Of a DNA stretch of 64,000 nucleotides, positions 1-9,265 are shown piece after piece. The position numbers were made by a program, and so were the translations under genes. Each line of letters begins with the position of its first letter. The first letter of the stretch is position 1. The DNA comes from Candidatus Binatia bacterium (GTDB lineage Bacteria > Desulfobacterota > Binatia > UBA12015): assembly GCA_036563615.1 (NCBI GenBank), contig DATCMB010000021.1, positions 1 through 64,000 on the forward strand, read 5' to 3'. The notes under the pieces were generated by a model. That model searched no databases and had not been told where the DNA came from. It saw only the letters and a list, made by a program, of their open reading frames with translations.

Positions 1-1784
1 GCGTCGCGGATCTCGTCGTGGATCTGCTGCACGAGCGCGCTTGCCAGCTCCGGGTCGAGGTACGCCCCGCTCGCGTCGCCGCTCTCGCCGCGCACCGCCT
101 GCGCGCGCAGCACCTCCGGCAGCTCGCTCCCGGGCGCGCTCGCCGCGCGCGCCGCGGCGGCAGGCGCGCCGTCGAGCAGCCCCTTGCCCTCGCACTCGAG
201 GACGAAGTGCCCGGGGATCTCGTCCGCGACGAAGAAGTCCGCGACCGCACCGTCGACACAGGCTTCGTTCGTGGGAAACACGCCGTGCGTGTAGGAGCGC
301 GTGTTGTAGATCAGGCTCGCGTTGCCGAGCAGCTCGTAGGTCGCGAGCGCGCCCGCGAGCGGCGTCGCGGGGTCGTACTGGTCCTGCACCATGAGGATGT
401 TCGGCACGCGCCGAGCGCGATCCACGTCCGGCTGCACGACCGTCGGCCCGCCCCACTCGTCCGTGCAGTTGAGCCCCCCGAAGAACGCGGGCGCGACCTC
501 ACGCAGCTCCGCGATCTGCTGGTTCCAGTACGCCGGATCGGTGGGCGACGGGGTGTCGTTGCAGACCACCGCAATGTTGACCGCAGTGTCCGCAGGGACC
601 TCTACCGGCTCGGTGTCCTCCTGCTCGAGCTCGAGGGCCCAGAAGAACAGCGCTTCGGCTGCCTCGCGCATCTGCTGATCGATCGCATCGTCCGGTGCGA
701 AGCGGCGCTCGGCGATGCGCCGCATTACCTCGTCCGGCGGCGCGTCGGGGAACTCGCGCATCACCTCGGCGACGCCCTTCGCCGCACCGAGCTGGACGAC
801 CACCTCGTCCGCGCGTCTCTGCGAGAACAGCCTCAAGTAGAGCTCGCCGCTCAGCACGGTCTGCAGCTCGACCGGCAGCGAGCCGAAGATGCCGCGGATC
901 TCCTGCGGCGACGTGCCGAGCCCGAAGGTCGCGTCCTTCGTCGCGGCGTACGGGCTGACGATCTCGTCAAGCACAAATTGCAGTGCAGGCGGCTGATTGA
1001 GGCCAATGGTCGTGAGCGTCCCCGTCGCATAGTCGAAGACGCTGTCGATCACCATGCGGTCGACGCGCTCGGGAAAGCGGCTCGCGTACCAGATGCCGAG
1101 CCAGGTGCCGTACGAATAGCCGAGGTAGCTGAGCTTCTCGTCACCGAGCGCCCGACGGACGAGGTCCATGTCGCGCACGACCGCGTCGGTGTTGATGTAC
1201 GGCGTGAGCGGGTTCGCCTGGCACGCCCGCGCGTTGAGAAGCTGGTTCTCGTAACTCGCGGCCAGGTTCTCCGGCGTGAAGAGGACCGTGGGCAGGAACG
1301 CCACGCGATAGGGCTCGTCGGAATGGCAGGTCAGATTCGTGCTCGAGCCCACCCCGCGCGGCGAGAAGCCGATCACGTCGTACTCGTCCGAGACCCGCCG
1401 CAGCTGGGCGCCGAGCGGCGTCGACGGATCGGCCAGGGCGAAGAGCGCTCCTATCCTCACCCCGAGGCGGAGGCCGTCGCCGCCCGGGCCGCCGGGGTTC
1501 ACGAAGATCGCGTTGCGTCGCCGCGACGGATCGCCCGCCGCGACGCGCGACAGCGCGAAGTCGATCGTGCCCTTGCGCGGGTCGTCGTGATCGAGCGGCA
1601 CCGCAACCGTCGCGCACTGGAGCCGCTCGCCGAGCTGCTTGATGCTGTCCGGATCGCTGACCGACGGATCGCAATCGTGCCACGCGATCTCCGGCGTCGG
1701 CGGCGCGGGTGCGTCCGAGCACGCGGCCAGCATGGCCGCGGCCAGGTAAGTCGCGAGGATCCTCGTCTTGCTACGCGCGCCCAT
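1..1784 (-). CDS. secreted alpha/beta-hydrolase lipoprotein (TAP-like, S33 type), 3' end cut by window
   Basis: Exported alpha/beta-hydrolase of the tripeptidyl-aminopeptidase-like (S33/TAP C-terminal) group, probably a peptidase or esterase outside the cytoplasm. The ATG at 1784 follows a GGAGG-type site and opens a signal peptide ending in the lipobox LAAC (about residue 22). NPGGPGGDG near residue 95 fits the oxyanion-hole loop, GYSYG holds the predicted nucleophile Ser224, and an Asp (VQDQYDPATP) and a His (SYTHGVFP) complete the triad in the C-terminal third. The frame is open to base 3; by comparison with the third copy (IHDKVRDA, then 12 more residues) only about ten residues are missing. 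It is the third gene of a tandem array of paralogues on the same strand, 140 bp from the next, so it may be co-transcribed. The substrate cannot be read from the sequence. Confidence 0.9.
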   Translation of the reverse strand, partial: MGARSKTRILATYLAAAMLAACSDAPAPPTPEIAWHDCDPSVSDPDSIKQLGERLQCATVAVPLDHDDPRKGTIDFALSRVAAGDPSRRRNAIFVNPGGPGGDGLRLGVRIGALFALADPSTPLGAQLRRVSDEYDVIGFSPRGVGSSTNLTCHSDEPYRVAFLPTVLFTPENLAASYENQLLNARACQANPLTPYINTDAVVRDMDLVRRALGDEKLSYLGYSYGTWLGIWYASRFPERVDRMVIDSVFDYATGTLTTIGLNQPPALQFVLDEIVSPYAATKDATFGLGTSPQEIRGIFGSLPVELQTVLSGELYLRLFSQRRADEVVVQLGAAKGVAEVMREFPDAPPDEVMRRIAERRFAPDDAIDQQMREAAEALFFWALELEQEDTEPVEVPADTAVNIAVVCNDTPSPTDPAYWNQQIAELREVAPAFFGGLNCTDEWGGPTVVQPDVDRARRVPNILMVQDQYDPATPLAGALATYELLGNASLIYNTRSYTHGVFPTNEACVDGAVADFFVADEIPGHFVLECEGKGLLDGAPAAAARAASAPGSELPEVLRAQAVRGESGDASGAYLDPELASALVQQIHDEIRD

Positions 1785-1924
1785 GCCGACCTCCGAGCGA
1801 TGGCCGCGCCCGCCGCGACCGTGTTCGCAAGACATCGGACGGCGCTCGACGAGACTTGAGCGCGCTCGAAGCGCGGCTCCGGCGGCACGATCGACCGCGA
1901 CTGGTATGCTTGACGGTCCTCCGC

Positions 1925-3751
1925 TCAGCGTGCGCGGACACCGAGTCCGGCGGCAGCCGCGGCGCGGACCTCCTCGCGGATGTGCCGTCCGAGGTCGCGC
2001 GCCAGCTCCGGGTCGAGGTAGGCGCTGCTCGCGTCCCCGCGCGCGCCGCGCACGGCCTGAGCGCGCAGCGCCTCCGGCAGCTCGCTCGCCGACTCGCTCC
2101 CCGCGCGCGCCACGTCGGACGACGTCTCGTCGAGCAATCCCTTGCCCTCGCACTCGAGGGCGAAGTGCCCCGGCACCTCGTCGGCGGCGAAGAAGCTGAG
2201 GACCGCGTCGTCGACGCACGTCTCGAAGGTCGGGAACACGCCGTGGGTGTAGTCGCGCGTCCGGTAGATCAGGCTCGCGTTGCCGAGCAGCTCGTAGGTC
2301 CGGAGCGCACCGGGGAGCGGCGTCGCGGGATCGTACTGGTCCTGCACCATCAGGATGTTCGGCACGCGTCGCGCGCCGTCGACGCTCGGCCGCACCGTCG
2401 TCGGCCCGCCCCACTCCTCCGTGCAGTTGAGCTCCAAGCGATCGTGGAAGTACGCCGGCGCGACGTCGCGCAGCTCCGCGACCTGCTGGTTCCAGAACTC
2501 CGGATCGGTGGGCGCCGGTCCGTCGTTGCAGGTCACCGACTTGTTCACGGCATCGAACGGCTCGAGGGTCACGGGCTCCGTGACGCCGCTCGCGAGGTCG
2601 AGGGTCGCCTCGAGCAGCTCGGCGGCGGCCTCGCGCATGGCGTCGTCGACCTCGTCGTTCGGCGCGTAGCGGTGCTCGGCGACGCGCACCTCGAGCTCGT
2701 CCCGCGGCGCATCGGGGAACTCGCGCAGAACCTCGCCGACGCCCTTCGCGGCGCCGAGCTGCACGATCACCTCGTCGGCCCGATCCTGCGAGAACAGCAG
2801 CGAGTAGAGCTCGTCGCTCAGCACGGTCTGCAGCTCGACCGGCAGCGACCCGAAGATGGCGCGGATCTCCTCCGGCGACGAGCCGAGGCCCAAGATCCGG
2901 TCGTAGGTCGCCGCGTACGGGATCACGAGCTCGTCGAGCACGAACTGGAGCGGCACGGCCTGGTCGTTCCCCAACGCCGTGAGGCTTTCGTTCGTGTAGT
3001 CGACGGTGCTGTCGAGCATCCAGCGGTCGACGCGCTCGGGGAACCGGCTCGCGTACCAGATGCCGAGCCAGGTGCCGTACGACGTGCCGATGTAGCTGAT
3101 CTTCTCGTCGCCGAGCGCGCGACGGGCGAGGTCCATGTCGCGCACGACCGCGTCGGTGTGGACGTACGGGGTCATCGGGTTCGCGCGGCACGCGCGCGCG
3201 TCGAGGAGCTGGTTCTCGTAGATCGCGTTTAGGTTCTCCGGCGTGAAGGCCGTCGTCGGCAGGAGCTCCACGCGGTAGCTCGCGTCGAGCGTGCAGGTGA
3301 GACGCGTGCTCGAGCCGACGCCGCGCGGCGAGAAGCCGATCACGTCGTACTCGTCCGATACTTGACGTGCCTTCGCGCCGAGCGGGGTCGTCGGATTGCC
3401 GGTGGCGAAGAGCGCGCCGTAGAACGCTCCGAGCACGAGCCCGTCGCCGCCCGGGCCGCCCGGATTCACGAAGATCGCGTTGCGCCGCCGCGCGGGATCG
3501 CCCGCCGCGACCCGCAGCAGCGCCATCTCGATCGTCCCCTTGCGCGGATCGTCGTGATCGAGCGGCACCGCGAGCGTCGCGCACGCGAGCCGCTCGCCGA
3601 GCTCGGTGCGGAATCTTTCCGGGACGAGCGACGGATCGCACTCGTGCCACACCAGCTCCGGCGTCGGCGACGACGCGTCCGAGCACGCGGCCAGCACCGC
3701 CGCGACGATCCCCAAGGCGACGATCCTCGTCCTGCTCCACACACCTGCCAC
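1925..3751 (-). CDS. secreted alpha/beta-hydrolase lipoprotein, second tandem copy
   Basis: A 608-residue paralogue of its neighbours: signal peptide with lipobox LAAC, the NPGGPGGDG oxyanion loop, GTSYG with predicted nucleophile Ser224, the acid loop VQDQYDPATP and the histidine motif YTHGVFP. The frame stays open far upstream, but GTG at 3751 is preferred because GGAGGT lies 6 nt ahead of it and the lipoprotein signal begins there. The 68 bp upstream contains the block CGTTCGATCGTTCGGAGGTA, which recurs before the third copy, so the duplication unit included the translation leader. Likely a peptidase/esterase anchored in an outer or cytoplasmic membrane; substrate unknown. Confidence 0.92.
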   Translation of the reverse strand: MAGVWSRTRIVALGIVAAVLAACSDASSPTPELVWHECDPSLVPERFRTELGERLACATLAVPLDHDDPRKGTIEMALLRVAAGDPARRRNAIFVNPGGPGGDGLVLGAFYGALFATGNPTTPLGAKARQVSDEYDVIGFSPRGVGSSTRLTCTLDASYRVELLPTTAFTPENLNAIYENQLLDARACRANPMTPYVHTDAVVRDMDLARRALGDEKISYIGTSYGTWLGIWYASRFPERVDRWMLDSTVDYTNESLTALGNDQAVPLQFVLDELVIPYAATYDRILGLGSSPEEIRAIFGSLPVELQTVLSDELYSLLFSQDRADEVIVQLGAAKGVGEVLREFPDAPRDELEVRVAEHRYAPNDEVDDAMREAAAELLEATLDLASGVTEPVTLEPFDAVNKSVTCNDGPAPTDPEFWNQQVAELRDVAPAYFHDRLELNCTEEWGGPTTVRPSVDGARRVPNILMVQDQYDPATPLPGALRTYELLGNASLIYRTRDYTHGVFPTFETCVDDAVLSFFAADEVPGHFALECEGKGLLDETSSDVARAGSESASELPEALRAQAVRGARGDASSAYLDPELARDLGRHIREEVRAAAAAGLGVRAR

Positions 3752-3819
3752 GTCAGTACCTCCGAACGATCGAACGAATGGCCGCGACCGCGGCTCCAGC
3801 TCTCCCGAGGGGTCGGCGC

Positions 3820-5652
3820 TCAGCGCCCGCCGACACCTCGTGCGGCGAGCGCCGCGTCGCGCACCTTGTCGTGGATCCGCCGTGTGAGCGTGCGCGCCCA
3901 CTCCGGATCGAGGTACGCGCGGCTCATGTCGCCGCTCGCGCCGCGCAGCGCTTGCGCGCGGAGGGTCTCCGGCAGCCCGCTTCCCGAAGCGCTCGCCGCG
4001 ATCGCCGCGTCGGCAGGGATCTGGTCGCGCAGCGCATCGAGCAGCCCCTTGCCCTCGCACTCGACGACGAAGTGCCCGGGGATGTCGTCGGCGACGAAGA
4101 AGTCCGCGACCGTCACGTCGACGCACGCTTCGCCCGAGGGGAACACGCCGTGCGTGTAGGAGCGCGAGTTGTAGATCAGGCTCGCGTTGCCGAGCAGCTC
4201 GTAGGTCCGGAGCGCGCCGTCGAGCGGCGTCGCAGCGTCGTACTGATCCTGCACCATGAGGATGTTCGGCACGCGTCGCGCGCCGTCGACGCTCGGCCGC
4301 ACGACGGTCGGCCCGCCCCACTCCTCCGTGCAGTTGAGCTCCAAGCGATCGTGGAAGTACGCCGGCGCGACGTCGCGCAGCTCCGCGGCCTGCTGGTTCC
4401 AGAACTCCGGGTCGGTCGGCGCAGGTCCGTCGTTGCAGGTCACCGACTTGTTGACCGCGTCTTCCGAATGCAGCGTCACCGGACGGGTGATCCCGCTCTT
4501 CAGGTCGAGAGCGTTCGAGAGCAGCTCGCCGGCCGCCTCGCGCATGGCGTCGTCGACTTCGTCGTCCGGTGCGTAGCGCCGCTCGGCGACGCGGACCTCG
4601 AGCTCTTCCCGCGAGGCGTCGGGGAACGCGCGCATCACCTCGCCGACGCCCTTCGCCGCCCCGAGCCGAACGACCACGTCGTCGGCCCGCTCCTGGTCGA
4701 AGAGAAGCCCGTAGACCTCGTTGCTGAACACGGCCTGCAGCTCGACCGGCAGCGAGCCGAAGATCGCGCGGATCTCCTCCGCCGACCGGCCGAGCCCGAA
4801 CAGCGGGTCCAGCACCGCGGCGTAGGGAATGATGAGCTCGTCGAGCACGAACTGCATGGGCACCGCTTGAGCGTTGCCCGTCATTGCCAAGCTCTCGAAC
4901 GTGTAGTCGACGGTGCTGTCGAGCACCATGCGGTCGACGTGTTCGGGAAAGCGGCTCGCGTACCAGATGCCGAGCCAGGTGCCGTAGGAGAAGCCGAGGT
5001 AGCTGAGCTTCTCGTCGCCGAGCCCGCGGCGGACGAGGTCCATGTCCTGAACGACCGCGTCGGTGTTGATGTACGGCGTCAGCGGATTCGCGCGACACGC
5101 GCGCGCATCGCGCAGCTGGTTCTCGTAGATCGCGGCCAGGTTCTCCGGCGTGAAGACCGTCGTCGGCAGGAGCTCGACCAGATAGTTCTCGTCGAGCTGG
5201 CAGACGAGGTTCGTGCTCTGGCCGACCCCGCGCGGCGAGAAGCCGAGGATGTCGTACTCGTCCGAGAGCTGGCGGAGCTTGGCGCCGATCGGGTCGTTCG
5301 GATTGGCGTTCGCGAACATCGCTCCGTAGTCGGCTCCGAGCTCGAGCCCGTCACCGCCCGGACCGCCCGGATTCATGAAGATCGCGTTGCGCCGCCGCGA
5401 CGGATCGCCCGCCGCGACCCGCAGCAGCGCGAGGTCGATCGTGCCCTTGCGCGGGTCGTCGTAGTCGATCGGCGCCTCGATCGTCGCGCACGTGAGCCGC
5501 TCGCCGAGCTGCTCGATGTAGTCCGGATCGATGACCGACGGATCGCACGCGTGCCACACGATCTCCGGCGTCGGCGGCGACGATGCGTCCGAGCACGCAG
5601 CCAGCACGGCGGCGGCGATTCCCAAAGCGACGCTCCTGATCCTGTTCTGCAC
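3820..5652 (-). CDS. secreted alpha/beta-hydrolase lipoprotein, third tandem copy
   Basis: A 610-residue member of the same array and, by orientation, its promoter-proximal gene. Start GTG at 5652 follows GGAGGT by 10 nt; an upstream in-frame TTG at 5754 would add a basic stretch unlike the paralogues and is rejected. Lipobox LAAC, NPGGPGGDG, GFSYG (predicted nucleophile Ser222), VQDQYDAATP and SYTHGVFP are all present, so all three copies look catalytically intact. The C-terminal third matches the TAP-like extension of this family. The 151-bp region upstream (5653-5803) holds the shared leader block and no gene that I can recognise. Confidence 0.92.
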   Translation of the reverse strand: MQNRIRSVALGIAAAVLAACSDASSPPTPEIVWHACDPSVIDPDYIEQLGERLTCATIEAPIDYDDPRKGTIDLALLRVAAGDPSRRRNAIFMNPGGPGGDGLELGADYGAMFANANPNDPIGAKLRQLSDEYDILGFSPRGVGQSTNLVCQLDENYLVELLPTTVFTPENLAAIYENQLRDARACRANPLTPYINTDAVVQDMDLVRRGLGDEKLSYLGFSYGTWLGIWYASRFPEHVDRMVLDSTVDYTFESLAMTGNAQAVPMQFVLDELIIPYAAVLDPLFGLGRSAEEIRAIFGSLPVELQAVFSNEVYGLLFDQERADDVVVRLGAAKGVGEVMRAFPDASREELEVRVAERRYAPDDEVDDAMREAAGELLSNALDLKSGITRPVTLHSEDAVNKSVTCNDGPAPTDPEFWNQQAAELRDVAPAYFHDRLELNCTEEWGGPTVVRPSVDGARRVPNILMVQDQYDAATPLDGALRTYELLGNASLIYNSRSYTHGVFPSGEACVDVTVADFFVADDIPGHFVVECEGKGLLDALRDQIPADAAIAASASGSGLPETLRAQALRGASGDMSRAYLDPEWARTLTRRIHDKVRDAALAARGVGGR

Positions 5653-5803
5653 GTCCCCCCGTACCTCCGAACGATCGAACGAGGCCGCGGCCGCGACCCA
5701 AGTTCCGGAAGGATCGGCTGACGCAGAGCGGCGCTTTAGGCGTCGAAGCGTCAAGCGTCGGCCGCTGCACGCGCCTGCTCGAATCGCGAGGATCCCGGCG
5801 CGG

Positions 5804-6628
5804 TCAGCGGTCGTACAGCACGCGGATCACGACGAACCACGGGTAGCGCGCGTCGAGGACGCGGCCGTCCGGCGTCGCGAGCGTGCCGGAGTCGGTCACC
5901 GGGACGTGCTTCAGCGTGACGCTGTCGCCGACGTTGCCGCCGACCACCGTGAGCGACCCGGGCATCGCCTCGACGACCAGGTCGCAATGCCCTGCGAAGT
6001 CGGCCGGCAGATCGTCGAAGCGGATGCCCTTCGAGCGGTCGCGGCCCATGCAGATCAGGTCGCCGGGCTGCGGCGGGTACTCCTCGGGGCGCTCGGCGCG
6101 GATTCGCAGACCTTCCGGGTCGGTGAGCGCCGCGTTGACGTAGGTCGCGTGCGACGCCGCGTAGGGGAAGCCGTCGCGCGCGCCCGCGATGCGCATGACG
6201 TAGGAGACGAACGCCGCCGACCACGCGTACCTCGCGTCCTCTTCGGGCGGGAAGACCGCGCCGCGCGCGTCGTGCCGTCCCGTCCATCTGGACTCGCGGC
6301 TGCCCGCGTCCTGCCCGAGCCACCAGTACTCGCCGACGCGCTGCCAGAGACCCGAGGTGCGTTCGGGGGTCGCGTCGCTCGGCATGTCGCGCTCGGGGTC
6401 CGGCGGAGCGTCGTCGATGCGCGAGCCGAACGCGCGCCACTCGCGAAGCGCGACGCCGATCGCGGCGTCGCGCGAGAACGGCTCGTAGGGAACGCGCGCG
6501 AAGGGTGGCACGTGCGCGTCGGGCGCCGGCGCGAGCGCCGCGCAGCCAGCGAGCGCGGTGAACGCCGCGAGCGCGAGCAGCGCGGCGAGGCGTGCTCCTA
6601 CGCGCGGAGTGCTTCGAGGTAGGTCCAC
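5804..6628 (-). CDS. DUF2272-type lipoprotein
   Basis: About 274 residues: a signal peptide ending in a lipobox (LAGC), then a domain that I match to DUF2272, a papain/NlpC-P60-like fold seen in exported proteins. Visible features are WSAAFVSYVMR (candidate Cys-like position replaced by Ala), YVNAAL, PGDLICMGR, GHCDLVVE and a C-terminal YPWFVVIRVLY. The NlpC/P60-like arrangement of GD-x-h and GH-x-DhVV segments is visible, but a clear catalytic cysteine at the usual position is not, so enzymatic activity is uncertain. Start GTG at 6628 is chosen because it leaves a 28-residue leader before the lipobox Cys; the ribosome site is weak. The start overlaps a possible 37-codon ORF and lies downstream of an SDR gene on the same strand. 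Confidence 0.75.
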   Translation of the reverse strand: MDLPRSTPRVGARLAALLALAAFTALAGCAALAPAPDAHVPPFARVPYEPFSRDAAIGVALREWRAFGSRIDDAPPDPERDMPSDATPERTSGLWQRVGEYWWLGQDAGSRESRWTGRHDARGAVFPPEEDARYAWSAAFVSYVMRIAGARDGFPYAASHATYVNAALTDPEGLRIRAERPEEYPPQPGDLICMGRDRSKGIRFDDLPADFAGHCDLVVEAMPGSLTVVGGNVGDSVTLKHVPVTDSGTLATPDGRVLDARYPWFVVIRVLYDR

Positions 6629-6711
6629 GCCTTCGGCAGCGACACGTCGCGGTGGAAGTGACGAGGCGGCACCCGCACCGCAGCGTCCGGGCTCCAGCGC
6701 ATCGGCTTCAT
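6598..6711 (-). CDS. possible 37-residue ORF between SDR and DUF2272 genes
   Basis: An ATG at 6711 preceded by GAGG opens a 37-codon frame ending in TAG at 6598, fitting between the SDR stop (6739) and the lipoprotein start, which it overlaps in another frame. The product is basic and Trp/Pro-containing (KPMRWSP..., LPKAWTYLEALRA). I recognise no family. It could be a coupling leader peptide or chance. Confidence 0.25.
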   Translation of the reverse strand: MKPMRWSPDAAVRVPPRHFHRDVSLPKAWTYLEALRA

Positions 6712-6738
6712 GACCTCGACGATGTCGTATCGCGCGCC

Positions 6739-7566
6739 TCAGAGAAACGGCACCCGCCGCCACAACCGACGCACGCCCGCCTGCATCACCCCCGGCGCGA
6801 GCCGCGTCGCGACGTCGATCGCGCGCGTGTCGCGTCCGATGAGCACGCGCGCGCGACCTGCGTCGACGGCGCGCACGATGCGGCGCGCGACCTCCTCCGG
6901 CGGCAGCCCCTGCGCGAGGAACTCGGCCTCGCGGTCGCGCTTCGCGGGGTCGACGGCGTGGCCGCGGCGCACGATGTCGGTCGCGGTCGCGCCGGGGTAG
7001 ATCGCGCTCACGCGCACGCCGCTGCCCTGCAGCTCCGCGGCGAGCGCCTCGGTGAACGCCTTCGCGGCGTGCTTCGACGCCGCGTACGCCGCCTTGGTCG
7101 GCAGCGACAGCAGCGCGAAGTCGCTGAGCACGATCGCGAGATGCGCGCGCTCGCCGCGCGCCGCCGTCGCGCGCAGCGTCGGCACGAAGCTGCGACACGC
7201 GTGCACGACGCCCCAGAAGTTGACGTCCATCGTGCGGCGGAAGACGTCGAGCGGCAGCGCCTCGACCGGACCCGCGGCCGAGATGCCGGCGTTGCACACG
7301 AGGAGGTGCACCGTGCCGTGCGCGGCGAGCACGGCGTCGCGCGCCTCGTCGACCGCGGCGACGCTCGCGACGTCGCAGCGGTGCGTCGTCGCGTTCGCGA
7401 GCCCGGAGGCCGCAGCCTCGAGCGCCGGCCCGTCGACGTCGAGCAGCGCGACGCGCGCGCCGCGCGCCGCGTACGCCCGCGCGAGAGCACGCCCGATGCC
7501 GCTCGCCGCGCCGGTGATCACCACGGTCGGCGACGCCGACCAGCCCGCCTGTGCCATCGTCCGCAT
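6739..7566 (-). CDS. SDR-family NAD(P)-dependent oxidoreductase
   Basis: Classical short-chain dehydrogenase of 275 residues. The nucleotide-binding motif TGAASGIG is near residue 19, DV is at the end of beta-2 (VALLDVDG), CNAGIS is the NAG motif, and VLSDFALLS followed by AYAASKHA gives the catalytic Ser-Tyr-x3-Lys set. A late GRDTRAIDVATRL segment is in the substrate loop. It oxidises or reduces an alcohol/ketone using NAD(P); the substrate is unknown. Start ATG at 7566, with a second in-frame ATG at 7557; neither has a strong ribosome site. It heads a minus-strand run with the DUF2272 lipoprotein. Confidence 0.88.
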   Translation of the reverse strand: MRTMAQAGWSASPTVVITGAASGIGRALARAYAARGARVALLDVDGPALEAAASGLANATTHRCDVASVAAVDEARDAVLAAHGTVHLLVCNAGISAAGPVEALPLDVFRRTMDVNFWGVVHACRSFVPTLRATAARGERAHLAIVLSDFALLSLPTKAAYAASKHAAKAFTEALAAELQGSGVRVSAIYPGATATDIVRRGHAVDPAKRDREAEFLAQGLPPEEVARRIVRAVDAGRARVLIGRDTRAIDVATRLAPGVMQAGVRRLWRRVPFL

Positions 7567-7672
7567 CGGCGAAGGCCGCTAGCATGCGCGCGCCGAGCGC
7601 GCCGCGTCAGCTGCAGACTCCGGAGGACGCCCGTCGCCGACCGGCTCGCGAACGGCTCGTTACGCGCGACCG

Positions 7673-9265
7673 CTACGGCACGCCCGCGACCGGCTGCATG
7701 TCGACGTCGCATGCGCCGCCGACGGTCGCGGTCGCGATCTCGACGCCGCTCGTGCACTCCGGGTCGCGCGCGCGCACGCGGCAGGTGATCGCGAGCGGAC
7801 GTCCCGTCGAGAGCCAGCTCGGCACCTTGCGATGCCGTCCGACCTCGCCGCGCGAGCAGCCGGGCGGCGTTCCCCACGGACGGCAGCTCTTGCTCGGCTG
7901 GAGCGTCACCTTCCGCGCATCGAGCAAGAATCCCGGGTAGCGGTCGGCGGTGCGCAGCACGTCGCGCCGCGGCGTCTCCTCGACCGTGACCGCGCGGAAC
8001 GCGTAGCCGCTGCCGCGCTTCTCGCCGACCTCGACGCGCGTGCCGGCGATCAGCACGAAGTCGTCGCCGCGACGCGCGACGGCGCCGGAGATGTACTCGA
8101 CGCGCGGCTCGTTCGGGAAGCACTTCCCCATCGCCGGCGGATGGTAGTAGTGGCGCAGCGTCGCGAGCGTCGCGGGGTCGATGCCCGGGAAGAGCTCCGC
8201 GAGCTCGGCGTCGTCGGCGAACAGGATGCGCTCGACGTCGAGCACCGACTGCTCGTACATCGCCTGCAGCTTCGCGTAGCGCTCGTCGCGCGCGAGGTCA
8301 CGGCGCAGGAAGCACGACGCGAGCCCGGTCACCTGCGTCAGCACCTCGTCCCAGATGTTGTACTGCGAGACCTTCGACGCCACGCCGACGACGTCGCCGG
8401 GAAAGCGGCAGCCCTGCGCGCGGCTGCAGGCGCGCGCGCGGTTGCGGATCGAGAGCGCGATCACGTTGCGCTCGCACGCGCCGTAGGCGCCGCAGCCGCG
8501 ATCGAGGTGCGCCTCGTAGATCGCGGTGCGCATCGTGTAGTCGAGGGCGCGCGCGCGCTCGACGACGTCGGCGCCGAAGCGCCGTCCCTCGCCGCGCGCG
8601 AACGCGTCCCAGGCCTCCTCGAGCGCCGCGCGTCGGCCGATCAGGCGACGCTGCACCTGCGCGCAGTGCTGCGACTCGTGGAACGCGCGCACGACGGGGT
8701 CGAGCGTGCTGCGCGCCGCGCCGCCTCCGCCGCTCGCTCCGTCGTCGCGCGCGGCGGCGCTCGCGGCGCGCGGCGGGTCGAACCACGGTGCCTTGTCGAG
8801 CGTCGCCAGGTGACGCACGTCGATCACGCGGTCGACGCCCGGCGGGCAGTGGTGGTTCTCGACGGTGAGCGTCTGCCGGCGGGCGAACGTCTCGCGGTAC
8901 GCCGCCGTGTCCTCGGGCACGGCGCGCCGCGCGTCGACCACGACCTCGAAGCCGACGAACGGCGTCCCGGACGCGTCCGTGAGCGGCTTGCCGTCGCGGA
9001 TCACGAGGCACGGGATCACCGACGTGCCCTGCGCGAGCGAGCCCGCGACGGCGCCGACGCCGCGCTCCGCGAAGACGTCGGCATCGTAGGTCGGGACGTC
9101 GAGCGGCCCGTCGAAGCGGTAGACGGTCATGAGCGGCGTCGCGGGGACGCGCGCGTGCGCGGCGGACGCGAGACACGTCGCCAGCGTCGCGAGCGTCGCG
9201 ACCGACAGCGTCAGCGCGGCGAGCGTCGTCCGCGCACGCGCTACCGCCCGGTACGCCGCCGCCAA
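7673..9265 (-). CDS. unrecognised exported Cys-rich protein with an HESQH motif
   Basis: I do not recognise the family. The frame (about 530 residues) starts with a typical signal peptide (basic n-region, LAALTLSVATLATLATC, cleavage after SAAHA). TTG at 9265 is chosen because it gives a 13-residue n-region; in-frame GTG 9337 and TTG 9412 are alternatives without ribosome sites. The mature part is cysteine-rich (CGAYGACERN, CSRAQGC, CRPWGTPPGC), suggesting disulfides and an extracytoplasmic location. VRAFHESQHCAQ at 8660-8690 contains HExxH, followed about 45 residues later by an AIYEAHLDRGC stretch that could supply a third ligand. A zincin activity is only a hypothesis. Confidence 0.75.
   Translation of the reverse strand: MAAAYRAVARARTTLAALTLSVATLATLATCLASAAHARVPATPLMTVYRFDGPLDVPTYDADVFAERGVGAVAGSLAQGTSVIPCLVIRDGKPLTDASGTPFVGFEVVVDARRAVPEDTAAYRETFARRQTLTVENHHCPPGVDRVIDVRHLATLDKAPWFDPPRAASAAARDDGASGGGGAARSTLDPVVRAFHESQHCAQVQRRLIGRRAALEEAWDAFARGEGRRFGADVVERARALDYTMRTAIYEAHLDRGCGAYGACERNVIALSIRNRARACSRAQGCRFPGDVVGVASKVSQYNIWDEVLTQVTGLASCFLRRDLARDERYAKLQAMYEQSVLDVERILFADDAELAELFPGIDPATLATLRHYYHPPAMGKCFPNEPRVEYISGAVARRGDDFVLIAGTRVEVGEKRGSGYAFRAVTVEETPRRDVLRTADRYPGFLLDARKVTLQPSKSCRPWGTPPGCSRGEVGRHRKVPSWLSTGRPLAITCRVRARDPECTSGVEIATATVGGACDVDMQPVAGVP

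Noticed and set aside
18-5721. Long plus-strand open frames opposite the hydrolase genes
   Set aside because: They mirror the minus-strand genes in Arg/Ala/His-rich text without any domain, signal or ribosome site; typical of GC-rich antisense frames.
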